From Heliocidaris tuberculata (Eukaryota > Echinodermata > Echinoidea > Camarodonta > Echinometridae), in contig CM046835.1 in the NCBI GenBank assembly GCA_025618425.1, positions 18,468,495-18,532,494 of the forward strand: a DNA stretch of 64,000 nt. The letters are read 5' to 3'. Below the pieces are notes generated by a model. The model was given only the letters and a program-made list of their open reading frames with translations, ran no database searches and had not been told where the DNA came from. Below are positions 46,101 to 54,899 of the stretch, one piece after another. The position numbers and the translations under genes were made by a program. Each line of letters starts with the position of its first letter. Position 1 is the stretch's first letter.

Positions 46101-47007
46101 CGGTCCAAAGATAGCTACTTTCATCTTCTTCCTGGCCAGAGTGGTCTTTAGGGATTTGATTTTCTCTTGGTCCACGTTAAGACTATCCAATACAGGCTGA
46201 GCTTGTTGAAATGACATACCTAAATAACGAAAAGGCAAATATTGTGAATTACACTTTTATTGCCGAATTATGCATTAGTAAAGGCAAAAATGACGATTAC
46301 AGGTGGGTGACCTGATAAGCAGATATATATTAAAATTATCATATCGTGAACAGAAGTTGAATCTGACTGCAGTCAGTCACCCTTTATAGAGTATTTTTTT
46401 GTTAAGATTGGTTCATTCTTTCTTGGGGTAAATAACATTGTTTGAAGATAACTCGATGTACCATTATATCATATGGAACACAATACAAAAAATCAAATAA
46501 TCAAAATGATTTGATTCCCATAATTGTCAATATTTTTAAATATTGGCGGATATTATGACAAAAAACAGTGATATTTTCCATGTACATTTTATTTAGTATC
46601 ATTTTATTTTATTCCTCTCATTCATCTTACAGAGAAATTTCGAAAGCAGATTTAACTAATGGATAATCATAAATAAGTTCGACGATACTGAAAATTCATA
46701 GAGTTTTAAGAATAATATATACAGTATTATACAGTCCGTATGTGCAAGGCATAGAGTATGTTGTGGAAGAGGAACAGGAATTTTTACCAAACTGATACAT
46801 ATAAAGAATCTGATAAGAGGAAAATTATATTTGGTTTGTGTTAAAGACGGAGGACTACATGAAAAATACAGCTTCCTTACCAAGTCTCTGCAGCTGAGGC
46901 ATTACGCCCCTCAATATATTGTTGATGAGGCGATTAGTGACGTCATAAATGAGTTGCTGGTTTTCCTTCTCATGTTCGAAGGCATTGTCCTGGGAACTGC
47001 TTGCCAT
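23325..47007 (-). CDS. Mitofusin-like dynamin-superfamily GTPase, complete, 16 exons, 705 aa
   Basis: Exons, 5' to 3': 47007-46881, 46219-46102, 45272-45002, 43423-43296, 42236-42128, 41629-41519, 40866-40731, 40296-40232, 39329-39208, 31841-31715, 31097-30993, 29068-28978, 27518-27324, 25028-24842, 23907-23770, 23412-23325. All have GT-AG borders and compatible phases, and the sum is 2,118 nt. G1 is GPTSSGKS (81-88, formed across the exon 2/3 junction), G2 GHTTNCF (105-111), G3 DCPG (214-217, across exons 4/5) and G4 TQWD (273-276). These align in order with mitofusin GRTSNGKS, GHTTNCF, DSPG and NRWD. Residues about 340-510 form a charged helical stalk collinear with mitofusin HR1. The C-terminus is helical (FCDITD, then K/E/L-rich). 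Where mitofusin has its double transmembrane hairpin, there is only one short amphipathic stretch ([17 protein letters not shown], about 588-604). A role in membrane remodelling is inferred from family; localisation is open. A retroelement fills intron 9. Confidence 0.85.
23946..24254. mobile_element. MITE with GGCCCGTATTCTCGAAAG ends
   Basis: The left end CCCGTATTCTCGAAAGTGGC and right end CGCCTTTCGAGAATACTGG are imperfect inverted repeats. TTAGGCC-type motifs near both ends face each other. It lies in intron 14 of the complete GTPase. Confidence 0.7.
25690..26845 (-). mobile_element. LINE ORF2 C-terminal fragment with zinc-knuckle
   Basis: The minus-strand frame from about 26845 to 25964 encodes about 290 residues typical of the distal part of a LINE polymerase of the L1/Tx1 type: [14 protein letters not shown], a basic middle, then a zf-RVT-like knuckle ([19 protein letters not shown], Cys-x2-Cys-x8-His-x4-Cys) and NIWSKVEKW. 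Reverse-transcriptase motifs are missing (5' truncated). A 3' tail with AAGCGCATA and (ATT)-rich sequence follows to about 25690. The frame is open apart from the truncation, suggesting a fairly young insertion in intron 13 of the GTPase. Confidence 0.75.
27240..27300. repeat. GT/TATG microsatellite
   Basis: (TG)n followed by (TATG)n directly beside exon 13 of the minus-strand GTPase, about 25 bases downstream of its donor in transcript direction. Confidence 0.85.
28000..28085. repeat. C-run and (TTAA)n microsatellite
   Basis: A run of C at 28000-28009 and a repeated AATT/TTAA array near 28055-28085, in intron 12. Confidence 0.85.
28170..28963. mobile_element. Long-TIR element, TACAGGGTGTCCCTG ends
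   Basis: The ends TACAGGGTGTCCCTGAAAAA and TTTTTTCAGGGACACCCTGT are inverted repeats, and similarity continues inward for about 200 bases per arm (for example CAGTCTGAAGTGACACTGTC against GACATTGCTACTTCAGACTG, and GCTGCTACATTT against AAATGTAGCAGC). The TA-CAGGGTGTCCC start resembles mariner-type termini. The interior has no transposase. Its right end is only about 14 bases from the exon 12 donor of the GTPase. Confidence 0.85.
29199..29958. mobile_element. TIR element with TAGGTTTTCCCGCCCATTTT ends
   Basis: The left end ATAGGTTTTCCCGCCCATTT (29201) and right end AAATGGGCGGGAAAACCTAT (about 29938-29957) are almost perfect inverted repeats. Motifs such as TTCGTCA, CATTCAATTTC and their complements recur many times in both halves. 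The second copy in the window is 20964-21978. It lies in intron 11 of the GTPase. Confidence 0.8.
30055..30150. repeat. G/C-rich dispersed repeat fragment
   Basis: Contains GTTGCGGATCCAGGAATTTG and GTGTGGGAGGGGGTATCCCC, segments shared in kind with the block at 49990-50110 (TGGGAGGGGGGTATCCCCCC and GCTAGATCCGCCCCTG). Probably the end of a common dispersed repeat. Confidence 0.5.
30216..30566. mobile_element. MITE, about 350 bp, with GCACACGAGG...TTGCGCCA ends
   Basis: Terminal segments at 30218-30246 and about 30532-30560 are imperfect reverse complements (GTTGCGCCA and TGGCGCAAC, with CACGAGG against CTCGTTTG). The interior is GC-richer with many GCGCAA motifs. It lies in intron 11 of the GTPase. 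Confidence 0.6.
30611..30740 (+). mobile_element. tRNA-headed SINE fragment
   Basis: A-box-like GTGGTCTAGTGGTCACC and B-box-like GGGTTCGATC about 35 bases apart, in plus orientation. The body differs from the other SINEs and soon becomes unrecognisable. Confidence 0.5.
31895..31985 (-). mobile_element. LINE/SINE 3' tail fragment
   Basis: On the minus strand: TTTAGCGCATAGAGAGACTG, then GTGCTGTATAAATCC and (ATT)n. Same tail type as 16617-16790; in intron 9 of the GTPase, about 55 bases from exon 10. Confidence 0.6.
32430..32765 (+). repeat. Three-unit minisatellite with poly-C spacers
   Basis: Three imperfect units of about 100-120 bases each contain a long C run, TGGCCAT(A/T), TTCCCTGCATT, AACAGG(T/C)GAACA and CCAG(T/C)GAGTACAGG. 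The length differences lie mainly in the C runs. The array lies about 0.75 kb beyond the last open frame of the Ngaro-like element and could be part of its 3' region, but no matching terminal repeat is seen at the other end. Confidence 0.75.
33515..34085 (-). pseudogene. SGNH hydrolase frame of the Ngaro-like element (frameshifted)
   Basis: The 190-codon frame contains the later SGNH blocks: HVGTND (Gly/Asn block) and [10 protein letters not shown] (catalytic Asp/His block), plus the SNILPRR segment seen in retroelement-encoded copies. Block I with the catalytic serine (a GDS motif at 34049-34057) is in another frame of the same strand, so one indel separates it from the rest. The frame is immediately preceded by a canonical 3' splice site (TTTTCTGTTGCAG/GT, border at 34085/34086), suggesting that this ORF is expressed from a spliced subgenomic transcript. 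Its role in the element's cycle is not established. Confidence 0.7.
34472..35335 (-). CDS. Tyrosine recombinase of the Ngaro-like element
   Basis: About 285 codons, open to its stop. The N-terminal part ([13 protein letters not shown]) is the SAM-like DNA-binding domain. The catalytic domain has the first Arg in [10 protein letters not shown], then [12 protein letters not shown] (His-x2-Arg), GRWSS, and the tyrosine nucleophile in HKRYVRM. The order and spacing are those of DIRS/Ngaro recombinases, which integrate circular cDNA without a target duplication. The frame starts just after a TAG that overlaps the end of the RT/RNase H frame, so translation may depend on re-initiation or frameshifting. 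Confidence 0.88.
   Translation of the reverse strand, partial: RNTHAVYQQAWESFRKFLFIYFPAHNAPYWYEQVALYISYLSLQGYAASTIVTYISGVSSRLRTEGMFDATKHFVISRLLVGCRRRHSRTDVRCPITMSLLKKLLLVLPVVCNSYDAMLFKACFLVAFFGFLRIWEFTAYSQAVSSVSLEGRDVTVDGMAPGRHIRSSKTDQQGQGCYILIPEAVSSSVCPVLAVLGYLAVRAKFSSAFFCRFDGNNVNRREFTAILRKCLSFLDLPTSRFASHSFRIGAATSAAMAGFDAEEIRKMGRWSSDAHKRYVRMNMLPMA
35350..37219 (-). pseudogene. Reverse transcriptase-RNase H of the Ngaro-like element (one frameshift)
   Basis: The first frame (37219-36269) carries early RT blocks: [40 protein letters not shown] and [16 protein letters not shown]. The catalytic YLDDFFFVG block, the FLGLEID block and an RNase H-like region ([29 protein letters not shown]) are in the second frame (36546-35350). 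Both read the same strand, and one indel near 36330 separates them. Otherwise the block order is complete and the end overlaps the recombinase frame. Confidence 0.85.
36909..37956 (-). pseudogene. Gag-like ORF of the Ngaro-like element (frameshifted)
   Basis: The first part (304 codons from 37956) starts with a basic segment ([15 protein letters not shown]) and a Pro/Ser/Glu-rich linker, followed by a helical core ([18 protein letters not shown]). A Cys/His knuckle typical of DIRS/Ngaro gag ends ([15 protein letters not shown], then a downstream His and Cys) is in a different frame at 37133-36909, so an indel near the short G run around 37065 broke the ORF. It would bind element RNA in particles; this is family-based. 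Confidence 0.7.
38040..38105. repeat. Short direct repeat in the retroelement 5' flank
   Basis: AACGTCCAA(C/A)GTTAATAAAA...GAGCTCTTAA occurs twice in tandem, offset about 35 bases. It may be part of the leader or terminal repeat of the Ngaro-like element. Confidence 0.55.
38922..41367. repeat. Second copy of the 1-2441 segment, in gene context
   Basis: Same sequence as the window's first 2.4 kb, but here embedded without interruption in the complete GTPase gene: exons 9, 8 and 7, the SINE at about 39612-39935 and the minus-strand SINE at about 41088-41240. After 41367 the sequence continues into exon 6. This copy is therefore the one in its natural context. Confidence 0.93.
41460..41495. repeat. 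T-run and G-run
   Basis: A long T run followed by G, 25 bases from the end of exon 6 of the GTPase. Confidence 0.9.
41935..42000 (+). repeat. Degenerate TTAGGG-like repeats
   Basis: Repeated GTTTAGGGTT, ATTTAGGGTTAGG and TCTAGGGTTGAAGTTAGG occur within 70 bases in intron 5 of the GTPase. A similar set on the opposite strand is at 59288-59520. They are too irregular to be an active telomere. Confidence 0.55.
43032..43155. repeat. Compound (TA)n(TG)n(CT)n microsatellite
   Basis: TA, TG and CT dinucleotide runs follow one another without a gap in intron 4 of the GTPase. Confidence 0.95.
43955..44038. mobile_element. Short MITE with TTAACCC ends
   Basis: 84 bases bounded by TTAACCCTTTG and CAATGGGTTAA, with a TTAA at each outer end as expected for a piggyBac-type target site. 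Same end type as 45652-46068. In intron 3. Confidence 0.6.
45652..46068. mobile_element. piggyBac-like MITE, 417 bp
   Basis: The ends TTAACCCTTTCAGGACA and TGTCTTGAAAGGGTTAA are inverted repeats including the TTAA target, and similarity continues inward (TTGATCAC against GTGGTCAA). No transposase frame. It lies in intron 2 of the GTPase, about 33 bases from exon 2. Confidence 0.75.
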
Positions 47008-47276
47008 CTTCAAGCAAAGGCGATGAACACCTTAATATCTTAATGAATCCTTTTGCCTACTATCGCTTGTTTAATACACAGAGAACGAAAAAGTATACAA
47101 GTGTATATAAACTGGGGAAAAGGGTTCTATACTGCTAAAGTCAAATTGAGAAATGTAAAGGGACAATCATAAATATTCCAGATAATAGAGAGAATGTCAA
47201 AAAAGAGCATTGCACTCTGCATTCATTTTAATGATGTTTTGGGGTTTATTACAATAAAATCATTTGTTACGCTTTG

Positions 47277-47618
47277 TGGGAGTAGTCCCCATTGCTGCAT
47301 TCTTTCGAGCAAAACTTTAAAGGTCGGTAACGTGTCTCCTCCTGGAACTAAAAAAAAAAATGCAAAAAACAACCAAAACAAAACAAAACAAGTAACAATG
47401 AAGTAAAGTTAAAGACACTTGCAGATTGTAGTTATGCTCATTCCCAGTTTAATGCGAGTAGTTCCCCATTGCTCCATTCTTTCGAGCAAAACTTTAAAGG
47501 TCGGTAAGGTGTCTCCTCCTGGGACTAGAAAAAAAAATGCAAAAAACAACAAAACAACCAAAACAAACGAAAAAAAGAAACAATGAAGTAAGGTTAAAGA
47601 CACTTGCAGATAGTAGTT
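47277..47618 (+). repeat. Imperfect tandem duplication, period about 180 bp
   Basis: The segment with CATTCTTTCGAGCAAAACTT, AAGGTCGGTAA(C/G)GTGTCTCC, an A-run, CAAAAC-rich sequence and AGACACTTGCAGAT occurs twice. It lies just upstream of the first coding exon of the GTPase (47007) and could be in its promoter or 5' leader region. Confidence 0.85.
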
Positions 47619-48290
47619 ATGCTTATTCCTAATTGAATGCGACATTTCTTTTATTATGTTTGCCAATCGGTAGCTTGAATAATAGAAATCACCTTTTAAT
47701 ATTTCAAACCATTTTCTTGTGAAACTTTCCAAACATACATGTATATAACCAACAATTTAGAATATCATCATATCTACTCAGATCAGTTAAAAGAAATATA
47801 ATAACTAACTAAAATTTATATCCTTTAATTCTTTCCTAGTCATAGTCTGAAGAAATGTATTGATATAAAAATATTAATCAACGTGTGAAGACATTGATAC
47901 AGAACGAGAAACAGCATTTACTCATTGACAGGACTTTGAACTGTTCAAAGCGAGCTAATAGAAATAATCTCATTTTTCAAAACCTGGTGTTAAGTTGATC
48001 GGAGCTCGACATAACACGATTTCTATAGGAAAATAACATTCGTCGCATATTTCTTTGAAAATAAAGCATTCTCAGTTTTTGGTTCACGTGTGAAACGTTG
48101 TTTTTTTCTATCTTTATTACGTCATTTAAAATAGGGTATTGTATTGTCAAGACATTTTGCAATCAAATGGGAAATTCACAATTTTCAGTAGTTGAAGTTT
48201 TATTCTTTACTCTGGCCAAACATTAATGAGATGAACGGTTATAAAACCGTTTACAATGAGATAGGAGAAATGGATTTCATATTACATAAA

Positions 48291-48560
48291 GGGCTGGTCA
48301 AATTTGTTCAATAACAATAACGATTACGAGATTTTCCATTAAAGGTAGTATGTGGTGTGTCCGCAAGAGTATTCCCGTGTCTGTATTTACTAGGGCAGCT
48401 CTCTGGTGTACCTTTAATTAAAAATCTCGTTTTCGTTATCGCTATCGGACGGATGTGACCAGATCTAATATAACGATAACGAGATTTTCAATTAAAAAGT
48501 GCTGATCACATTTGTCCGATAACAATAACGAAAAGGAGATTTTCACTTAAAGGTACAGTA
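48291..48560. mobile_element. Nested inverted-repeat element
   Basis: The left arm starts GGGCTGGTCAAATTTGTTCA and includes ACGAGATTTTCCATTAAAGG. The right arm is its reverse complement, ending GGATGTGACCAG at 48463. A second copy of the left arm (GATCACATTTGTCCGATAAC, then GAGATTTTCACTTAAAGG) follows to about 48555. The related element at 58994-59276 starts with the same AAAGGGC(C/T)GGTC. Confidence 0.75.
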
Positions 48561-49050
48561 CTAGCTGTGGGCACTACACAAAATGTATTGTAGATTGCAC
48601 ATTTTTATCATGTTTATAGGTCATCCAAAAAATAACATGAATAAGAAGATCCTACAAAGTTATACTCTTTTGAAATATTTACATTTTAGTCATTTTATGA
48701 GTTGGAGCGAATTGTTTTATATCACTCATCGATAATACTTTCATTAACACATTCATTGAGAACATGTGAAATTATAGCTCTACTGCGCATAAAAATCTGA
48801 CGTGATGTGACAAACGCAAACGGTATGTTACACTATTACGTAATACCATCAATATTTCACATGATGACTAGTTAGTTTCAAAGTTGGTAACGGAAGGTTA
48901 TAATACATAAACAAGAAAGAATTAAAACCATTAAAACATTTGTGAACATCGCATCTAGTCAGGCGTCTGTTAACGATTTTTAACGATTTTTAACGATATG
49001 TGATTTGGCCATAATGTATGTTTCAAATTGGTAACGTATGTTACATTAAC

Positions 49051-49118
49051 GTTGTTTGAATACAATTTTGGCCTTAAAAAATGATTGTTTGAATACAATT
49101 TTGGCCTTAAAAATGATT
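49051..49118 (+). repeat. 35-bp tandem duplication
   Basis: TTGTTTGAATACAATTTTGG with CCTTAAAAAATGA occurs twice in direct succession. Confidence 0.9.
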
Positions 49119-49719
49119 GCTAAGCTCACCCAGAACCTCATATATATGGTGTAAATTTAAGTTTGCTACCAATTTGGATAGTTGTTACGTATATCCTACA
49201 CACATTTTTTACTTATGATAACGTACGTTTACGGTTACATCACGAAAGTTACAGCGTGACCTTCAATTGGCTGAATAAGCAACATTTAGTTAAACTTGAT
49301 TTTAATTTCTACTTCACTGGCATGGCCAGTATAATCATTTACATCATAGAGGTTACCTATATTTAAGATTTGTGGTACTATACAAGTCAACATAATGTTA
49401 CACTGTCATAAATCTACCTTTTTATCACGAATCTTTCTTATATTCCCAGTTACTTTTCTTTAGTATCTTGACTTTTAAACATGTGGTTAGAATTAGACCC
49501 AAAAAAAATAGCACACACTGGAGAGGAAAATTTCAAGTGCAAATATTGTGAGAAGATATAATATTATTCAACTCATCTGGTAACTTATTAAGTTGATAAC
49601 CAAACACACGATAACTCTGGGTATAACTGTGTATTAAACTGTTACTTGATCTAAAAAGACGTTATTATGGACTGCTTTTTATGGTCTCCATTGCGTTAGT
49701 AGATGCCAGGAAAACATCA

Positions 49720-50115
49720 CTTACAGGGGTTCAAATAGCAAAAAACAAAAAACAAACAAAAATTAAAATCGGCGCGACGCTACGCGGCTCACAGACATCG
49801 CCGTTTCGCGCCTTGTGGACGATGCTCTGCATCGCCGTTGGGACAAACCCAGGGACCGCGGAGCCAGGGCCGGGGGGGGGGGGCGGGGATGGGGCTGAAG
49901 TCCCCCCCCCCCCCCAATTATTTGGGCAAAAAAGAAAAAAAAATAGAGCATGCAAGTATGCTTAAAATCGCAAGCTGGCAACCCTAAAAATGAAAAATCT
50001 CCCTACTGTGGGAGGGGGGTATCCCCCCTCCCACACCCTCCCCCCTCGCTCGCTTCGCTCGCTCGCAATACCCAGCTCAGCCCCTCAAACCCCCCCCCTT
50101 GGAAAAAAGCTAGAT
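49720..50115. repeat. GC-rich dispersed repeat with G/C runs
   Basis: Contains ATCGGCGCGACGCTACGCGG, a G run then a C run, TATCCCCCCTCCCAC, the palindromic CGCTCGCTTCGCTCGCTCGC and GCTAGATCCGCCCCTGAAG. Related short pieces occur at 30055-30150 and 58497-58548. The open frames on both strands are compositional artefacts. Confidence 0.65.
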
Positions 50116-50129
50116 CCGCCCCTGAAGAC

Positions 50130-50305
50130 GGTGTAGAAACAAAAGAGAATGAAGAGAAGGAGGATGGAGGAAGGAGGAGAGTGAAAGAAAGTGAGTGTGT
50201 CTGTATGTGAGAAGGGAGAGAGAGGGCAGGAAAAAGGAGGGGTGAAAAGGGAGTAAGACAGAGAAGAGAGATGGAGGGAGAGAGAGAGAGAGAGAGATAG
50301 AGGTG
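50130..50305 (+). repeat. Purine-rich tract
   Basis: Almost only G and A (GGAGGA, GAGAGA, AAGGGA) for about 175 bases, ending in (GA)n. The mirror-image composition could form triplex DNA. Confidence 0.75.
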
Positions 50306-50334
50306 GGTCCTGCTCGCTCAGTTTGAATTTATTG

Positions 50335-51135
50335 CATATTGTTGAAGAAGATGTTTTTTTTTCAACTTGCTTTTGAAACAGTTTAGACGTTGGGAATTGC
50401 TAATATCGCAGCTAAGTGAGTTCCAGTATTTCAGGCCGTAAAAAGAGACGGTTTTGTGTGCAAAAAAGAGTGCGGGTGCGGGGAAGGTAGAAACGGTTGG
50501 ATTGTCTTGTTGGGTATTTATGTATGGAACTGTTTCTTGTGAACATGCTAATGAAAGCGTGTGGCAGTTCGTTTTTATTCAATCTATACATGAATTGTCC
50601 TGTTTGGAAAAGAAATAAATCTGGAAACTTTAGAAGTTTTGATTTGTAAAAAAAAAGCATTGCTATCTGAACGAACTGGAGCATTATGCATTATCCTTAT
50701 AGTTTTCTTTTGTAAGACAGTAATTTTATCGGTAAGATTTTTATTAGCTTTACCCCAAGCCATTATTCCATAATTAAGATAAAGTAATATTAGTGAAAAA
50801 TAATTATAGTATGAAAAGTGTAGTCCTTGGGAAGAAATATTTAAGTTTATTCATTATTCCAATATTCCGGGAAATAATTTTAGATATATTTTGTATGTGC
50901 ATGTTCCTGTTTATTTTATCTTCAATCGTAAGCCCTAGGAATTTTGTTGATGATACCCTTCCAAGCGGCGCGCCCTCCAAAAATATATTTCCAGGTAAGT
51001 TTTGCAAGGTGTTACTAAACAACATAAAATTTGTCTTTAGTATGTTTAGTGATAACTTGTTTGCTTTTACCCATTCTACTATGCATTTAAGTTCTTTGTT
51101 TATTGTTGAAAGTGCCTATCAAAAAAGTATATGGG
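50335..51135 (-). mobile_element. LINE reverse transcriptase 3' fragment
   Basis: Two minus-strand frames joined by breaks encode the end of a LINE polymerase: STKFLGLTIEDKIN, SKIISRNIGIMNKLKYFFP, then LLYLNYGIMAWG-like sequence between the frames and KLLKFPDLFLFQTGQFMYRLN with HKYPTRQSNRFYLPRTRT. This is the order seen in Jockey/CR1-like elements. 5' truncated and frameshifted. Confidence 0.8.
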
Positions 51136-51334
51136 CTTAAAATCTTTGTCATAGTAAAGAGCAACTTATATTCTGTCCAATGATACCTTATTCATAACCG
51201 TGCTGTAAAGGATGACTGAGCAGCAGGCTTTTCAAAAGGTACATGTATTGTCAAAATCCTCTTGTACTAAGTCTGTGCTGAAGCAAAGAATGTGCGTCAA
51301 AACCAATTAACCATTTGTCATTTCAGTTTGAAAA

Positions 51335-51380
51335 CAATTTCATTTCATTTCATTTCATTTATTTATTTAATTTCATTTAT
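51335..51380 (+). repeat. (CATTT)n microsatellite
   Basis: Four or more ATTTC/CATTT units followed by ATTTATTTAATTTC. Confidence 0.85.
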
Positions 51381-51584
51381 ATAATAACTTACAAAGACTT
51401 TCAGTTTACAAAAATCATTATGAGCATAGAAAAACCATTACGAATGAAATTCACACTGTAATTGGTAAGTAAATAAATGCTAGCTGCATTATTGTGGAGG
51501 AAACCTTGGAAAGCAAAGATTGTAATTCAGGTTCCCTAACTTAAATATCAAAGTATCATTTAATAAAACAAGAGCATAAACAGG

Positions 51585-52308
51585 ATATAAAACTGGACGC
51601 ATGTAATCATGCAGTACGCTCTCTTGTTTTGAGCAGGCTTGACTATGGAAATTCTCTGCTAGCAAATGTGAATGCTGGCGATGTGAAAAGACTTCAGAAA
51701 ATCCAAAATCGAGCGGCTCGTCTGGTGCTTGGTGCAAAGAAAAGAGAGCCCAGTGCTCCTTTGTTGAAACAGTTACACTGGCTTCCTTTCAAAGAACGAA
51801 TTGAATTCAAACTAGCCCTTTTGGTATACAAGTGCAGAAAGAATACTGCTCCACGTTATCTGTCGAACTTAGTTATTACCCCTCCAGCTTCAAGATACCC
51901 ATCTCCGTTCACAGAACGATAAAACATTACTTCAAATCCCACGCACCAATACCAAGGCAGCCGAAGGCTCATTCTCATATGCTGGAACACTCTATACTAC
52001 AACATCTCCCCTTATGTGATACAGAAGAAACTTTCAAAAAGAAACTCAATCACAACTTTTCCCGTCATAATTAATCCAGTTCATATCGTCTGTTGTGAAC
52101 CAGAATAGTGATAATACCTTTTTGACTCTCAGCAGACGATAGGGCAGATGATATCACTGTTAATGAATATAAGTATCTTTCAATTCTTTGTATATCCATA
52201 ATTACTACATGTATTTCTATTATTATTTGCTATGTTATTATGTATATTATTTTTTGTGCTGTAATAGCGCTCTGATCAGTTTTCTGGAAAAGCGCTTAAT
52301 AAGAAACA

Positions 52309-52400
<92 letters not shown>

Positions 52401-52405
52401 TACTA
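51585..52405 (+). mobile_element. CR1/L2-like LINE 3' end with (ATT)n tail
   Basis: Translation gives VRSLVLSRLDYGNSLLANV, KRLQKIQNRAARLVLG, LLKQLHWLPFKERIEFKLAL and NTAPRYLSNL, the standard CR1/L2 thumb region, followed after a frameshift by a short C-terminal part. The 3' UTR ends AAAGCGCTTAATAAG and a long (ATT)n run. 5' truncated. Confidence 0.85.
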
Positions 52406-52924
52406 CTAAAACGAAACACGATATCACACAGAACAGAACAATACATCAAGACCACACAAGGACAAGGGATATTGCTTTGTTATTTCAATTGATTTAGCGC
52501 ATTTGAATAGAAAAGGTGTTAATGTCAACCTAAACTCAAGAAAAGGCTTATTACCACCAAATTTTATGATGTTTTCTTTGCCATGATGACACAATCTCGG
52601 TTTCATCCACATCTGTTATTTAAGGAGAGCCTTTTTATTGAGTCATTCAAAATGAACAAAGTTTATTTGGGAGCTGTCTTTTTTTATGAAAGTTAACTAT
52701 CAATTACTTTGGTAATTATCAACACATGTATCCTTCTGTATATTTTCAGTCTTTAGAGTCACAACCTTTGAGTTCATGTGCTTGAAAACAAAAACACCTT
52801 GTGCACGTTATGCAGGTGAAATGGTAACAATGCAGTGAGTTGTTAGTTATCATGAGACAAGAAGTTAGAAGGCTGTTAAAATAAATTGTGATTACCATTT
52901 GAATTGAAACAAGGTCATGTGAAA

Positions 52925-53480
52925 GCTTAGATACAATGTATAGCTACGTGGCAAGAATCTATCTCTTCCGAAACCCCGAACAAACAACTGCAAACGCACC
53001 TTTTTCTACAGGGGTGCTCAGTTATTTAACAGCATTCCCCAATATATCAAAAAATTGCACATCTCTGCTTTCATTTAAACGAGCACTTTCGCAAATGAGA
53101 CCTTAATATTTGTTTTTGTTTTATTTTGTTTTTTGTTTTTTGTTTTTGTTTTAAATATATGATATATAGTATTCATAATTTCTTTCTTCATTTCTTCTTT
53201 TTTTCTCTCTTTCTCTTACACTTTTTCTTTCTCTTTTTCTTTTAGTATCTGGTCCCCATGGAAGACCAGTTGCACTATATAAGTGTAGCTGAAAATGGGC
53301 TACCCAGCCGTCTCTTTCTTGCCTTTCCTTGTTTACATTGTATTTTTCATTCTTCAATCGTTCTTTATTGTGCTATTAAATTTAATGCCATGTGTTTTAT
53401 ATGTATATGAATTTTGTCATTTGCTTTATATTTATGTGATTGTATATTGTTTTTTATATGACGGAAAATAAAACAACAAT
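52925..53480 (+). mobile_element. LINE 3' terminal fragment
   Basis: A short frame with LFRNPEQTTANAPFFYRGAQ and LFNSIPQYIKKLHISAF matches the extreme C-terminus of a LINE polymerase (the FFxRGAxLFNSLP type). A T-rich 3' UTR ending AAAATAAAACAACAATAAA follows. Confidence 0.65.
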
Positions 53481-54087
53481 AAATTAATGAGGCATTAAGG
53501 TACGAAAGAGAAATCAACTTTTGACAGGCTTTTAGATTAAAGTAACACAAAATGACTTGAACCACATTCGTTACATCAGCCCAAACTTGATACAAGGAGA
53601 TTTTGACGACGCTCTTTAAAAACGTTGGTGTTCAGTCATCACTGGCATAAAAAGTCATGAATGAGTCTGAGTAACAAGTTACTCTTGACCATAAAATAAA
53701 TTTCAAGGTCACGTTGCTTTTTAATTAGAAGCTATCAAAGGGGATATCTTTTTCTTATACGCACTGTATATATATATATTTATATACCTCATACATAGAT
53801 TCTTATGCACTGATTGGTCAAAACCATATCACATGACACGGCGCATCTCGATCTATCATTGCACCAGAGGGTTTTGGCATTCTATCAATTGATCTAAGGT
53901 CAAATGACAGAACGCCTAAACCCTGTGATAGAACGCGTAACCCCTCCGCGACTTTTGCACACGTACGTACACAAAATTTGGTTTTTCGCGAGTTGCTAGC
54001 TAGGCTACGACTACATTAATATACGCGCAGCGCGTATAAGAATTCAACATGAATCAATATGAATCAATGAAAAGGATGAGGTAATCA

Positions 54088-54262
54088 AATATGGACTGCT
54101 CTGTAATCGGATGGTGGTGGAAATTATCACTCCCTCGGTGGTGTTCATACCGGCCCTTCTATCACCCCCGAGGCGGAGCCGAGGGGGTGAGAGAAAGGAC
54201 GGTATGAACACCACCTTGGGAGTGATAATTTCCACCATCATCCTCATGAGCAGTCAATATTT
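54088..54262. repeat. Hairpin element, 175 bp
   Basis: The left arm AAATATGGACTGCTC...GGTGGTGGAAATTATCACTC pairs with the right arm GAGTGATAATTTCCACCATC...GAGCAGTCAATATTT, and the centre CCCCGAGGCGGAGCCGAGGGG is itself a palindrome. A compact MITE; the minus-strand open frame across it is not a gene. Confidence 0.88.
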
Positions 54263-54464
54263 GTATAATATGAATTAATTATGAGTCTTTTGAAAATAGC
54301 TTACCAGATAGTGGTGATGATAACTGAAACGACATCTAATCCATAATGAGGAAGTGACATTTGTTTATTGCAGTTTTATACTTATTTTATTTGTTTTTCT
54401 GGGACATCCCCACGTTTCAGCATTGTACTGAGAATTTACTGAAAACACACCCACTCAAGGTATT

Positions 54465-54875
54465 TACTCTCTCTCTCTCTCCCTCTCCCACTCATATTTT
54501 TTCTTTCTCATTCTTCGATAAATTATCTCTCCCTCTGTCTTTCCCCTCTCTCTCTTCCTCTCTCTTATACACACCCAACATGCATTTTCGCTTCTATCTT
54601 TTTTCCCAGCCACTCCTCTCTCTTTCTCTCTCCCTCTTTATCTCGTTATCTCTGACTCTTTTTAACTAGTCTTTATTCCCACTCTCTCTCTCCCTCTCCC
54701 TCTCACATTCTCTTTTTCTCATTCTCCATTGTATTTGTCTATAAATTCTCTCTCCCTCTCTCTCACGCACACACACAAATAACAGGCATCCTTTTCTTCT
54801 CTATCTCTCTGTTTCCGAGAGCTCTCTCTTTAATTTCGTTCTTTCTTTCTCTTTTAAACTTATCTTTTTAATTCA
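54465..54875 (+). repeat. Pyrimidine-rich CT tract
   Basis: About 400 bases dominated by CTCTCT, CCCTCT and TTTCTC. The frame over it is an artefact (L/S/P/F only). Confidence 0.85.
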
Positions 54876-54899
54876 TATTTCTCTCTTATATTGCTTGAT

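Noticed and set aside
49681..50210. Pro/Gly-rich frames on both strands
   Set aside because: Artefacts of G and C runs in a dispersed repeat.
52188..52409. Tyr-rich open frame
   Set aside because: Translation of the (ATT)n tail of a LINE.
54361..54669. Ser/Leu-rich frame with hydrophobic start
   Set aside because: Its second half is the translation of a CT-rich low-complexity tract.
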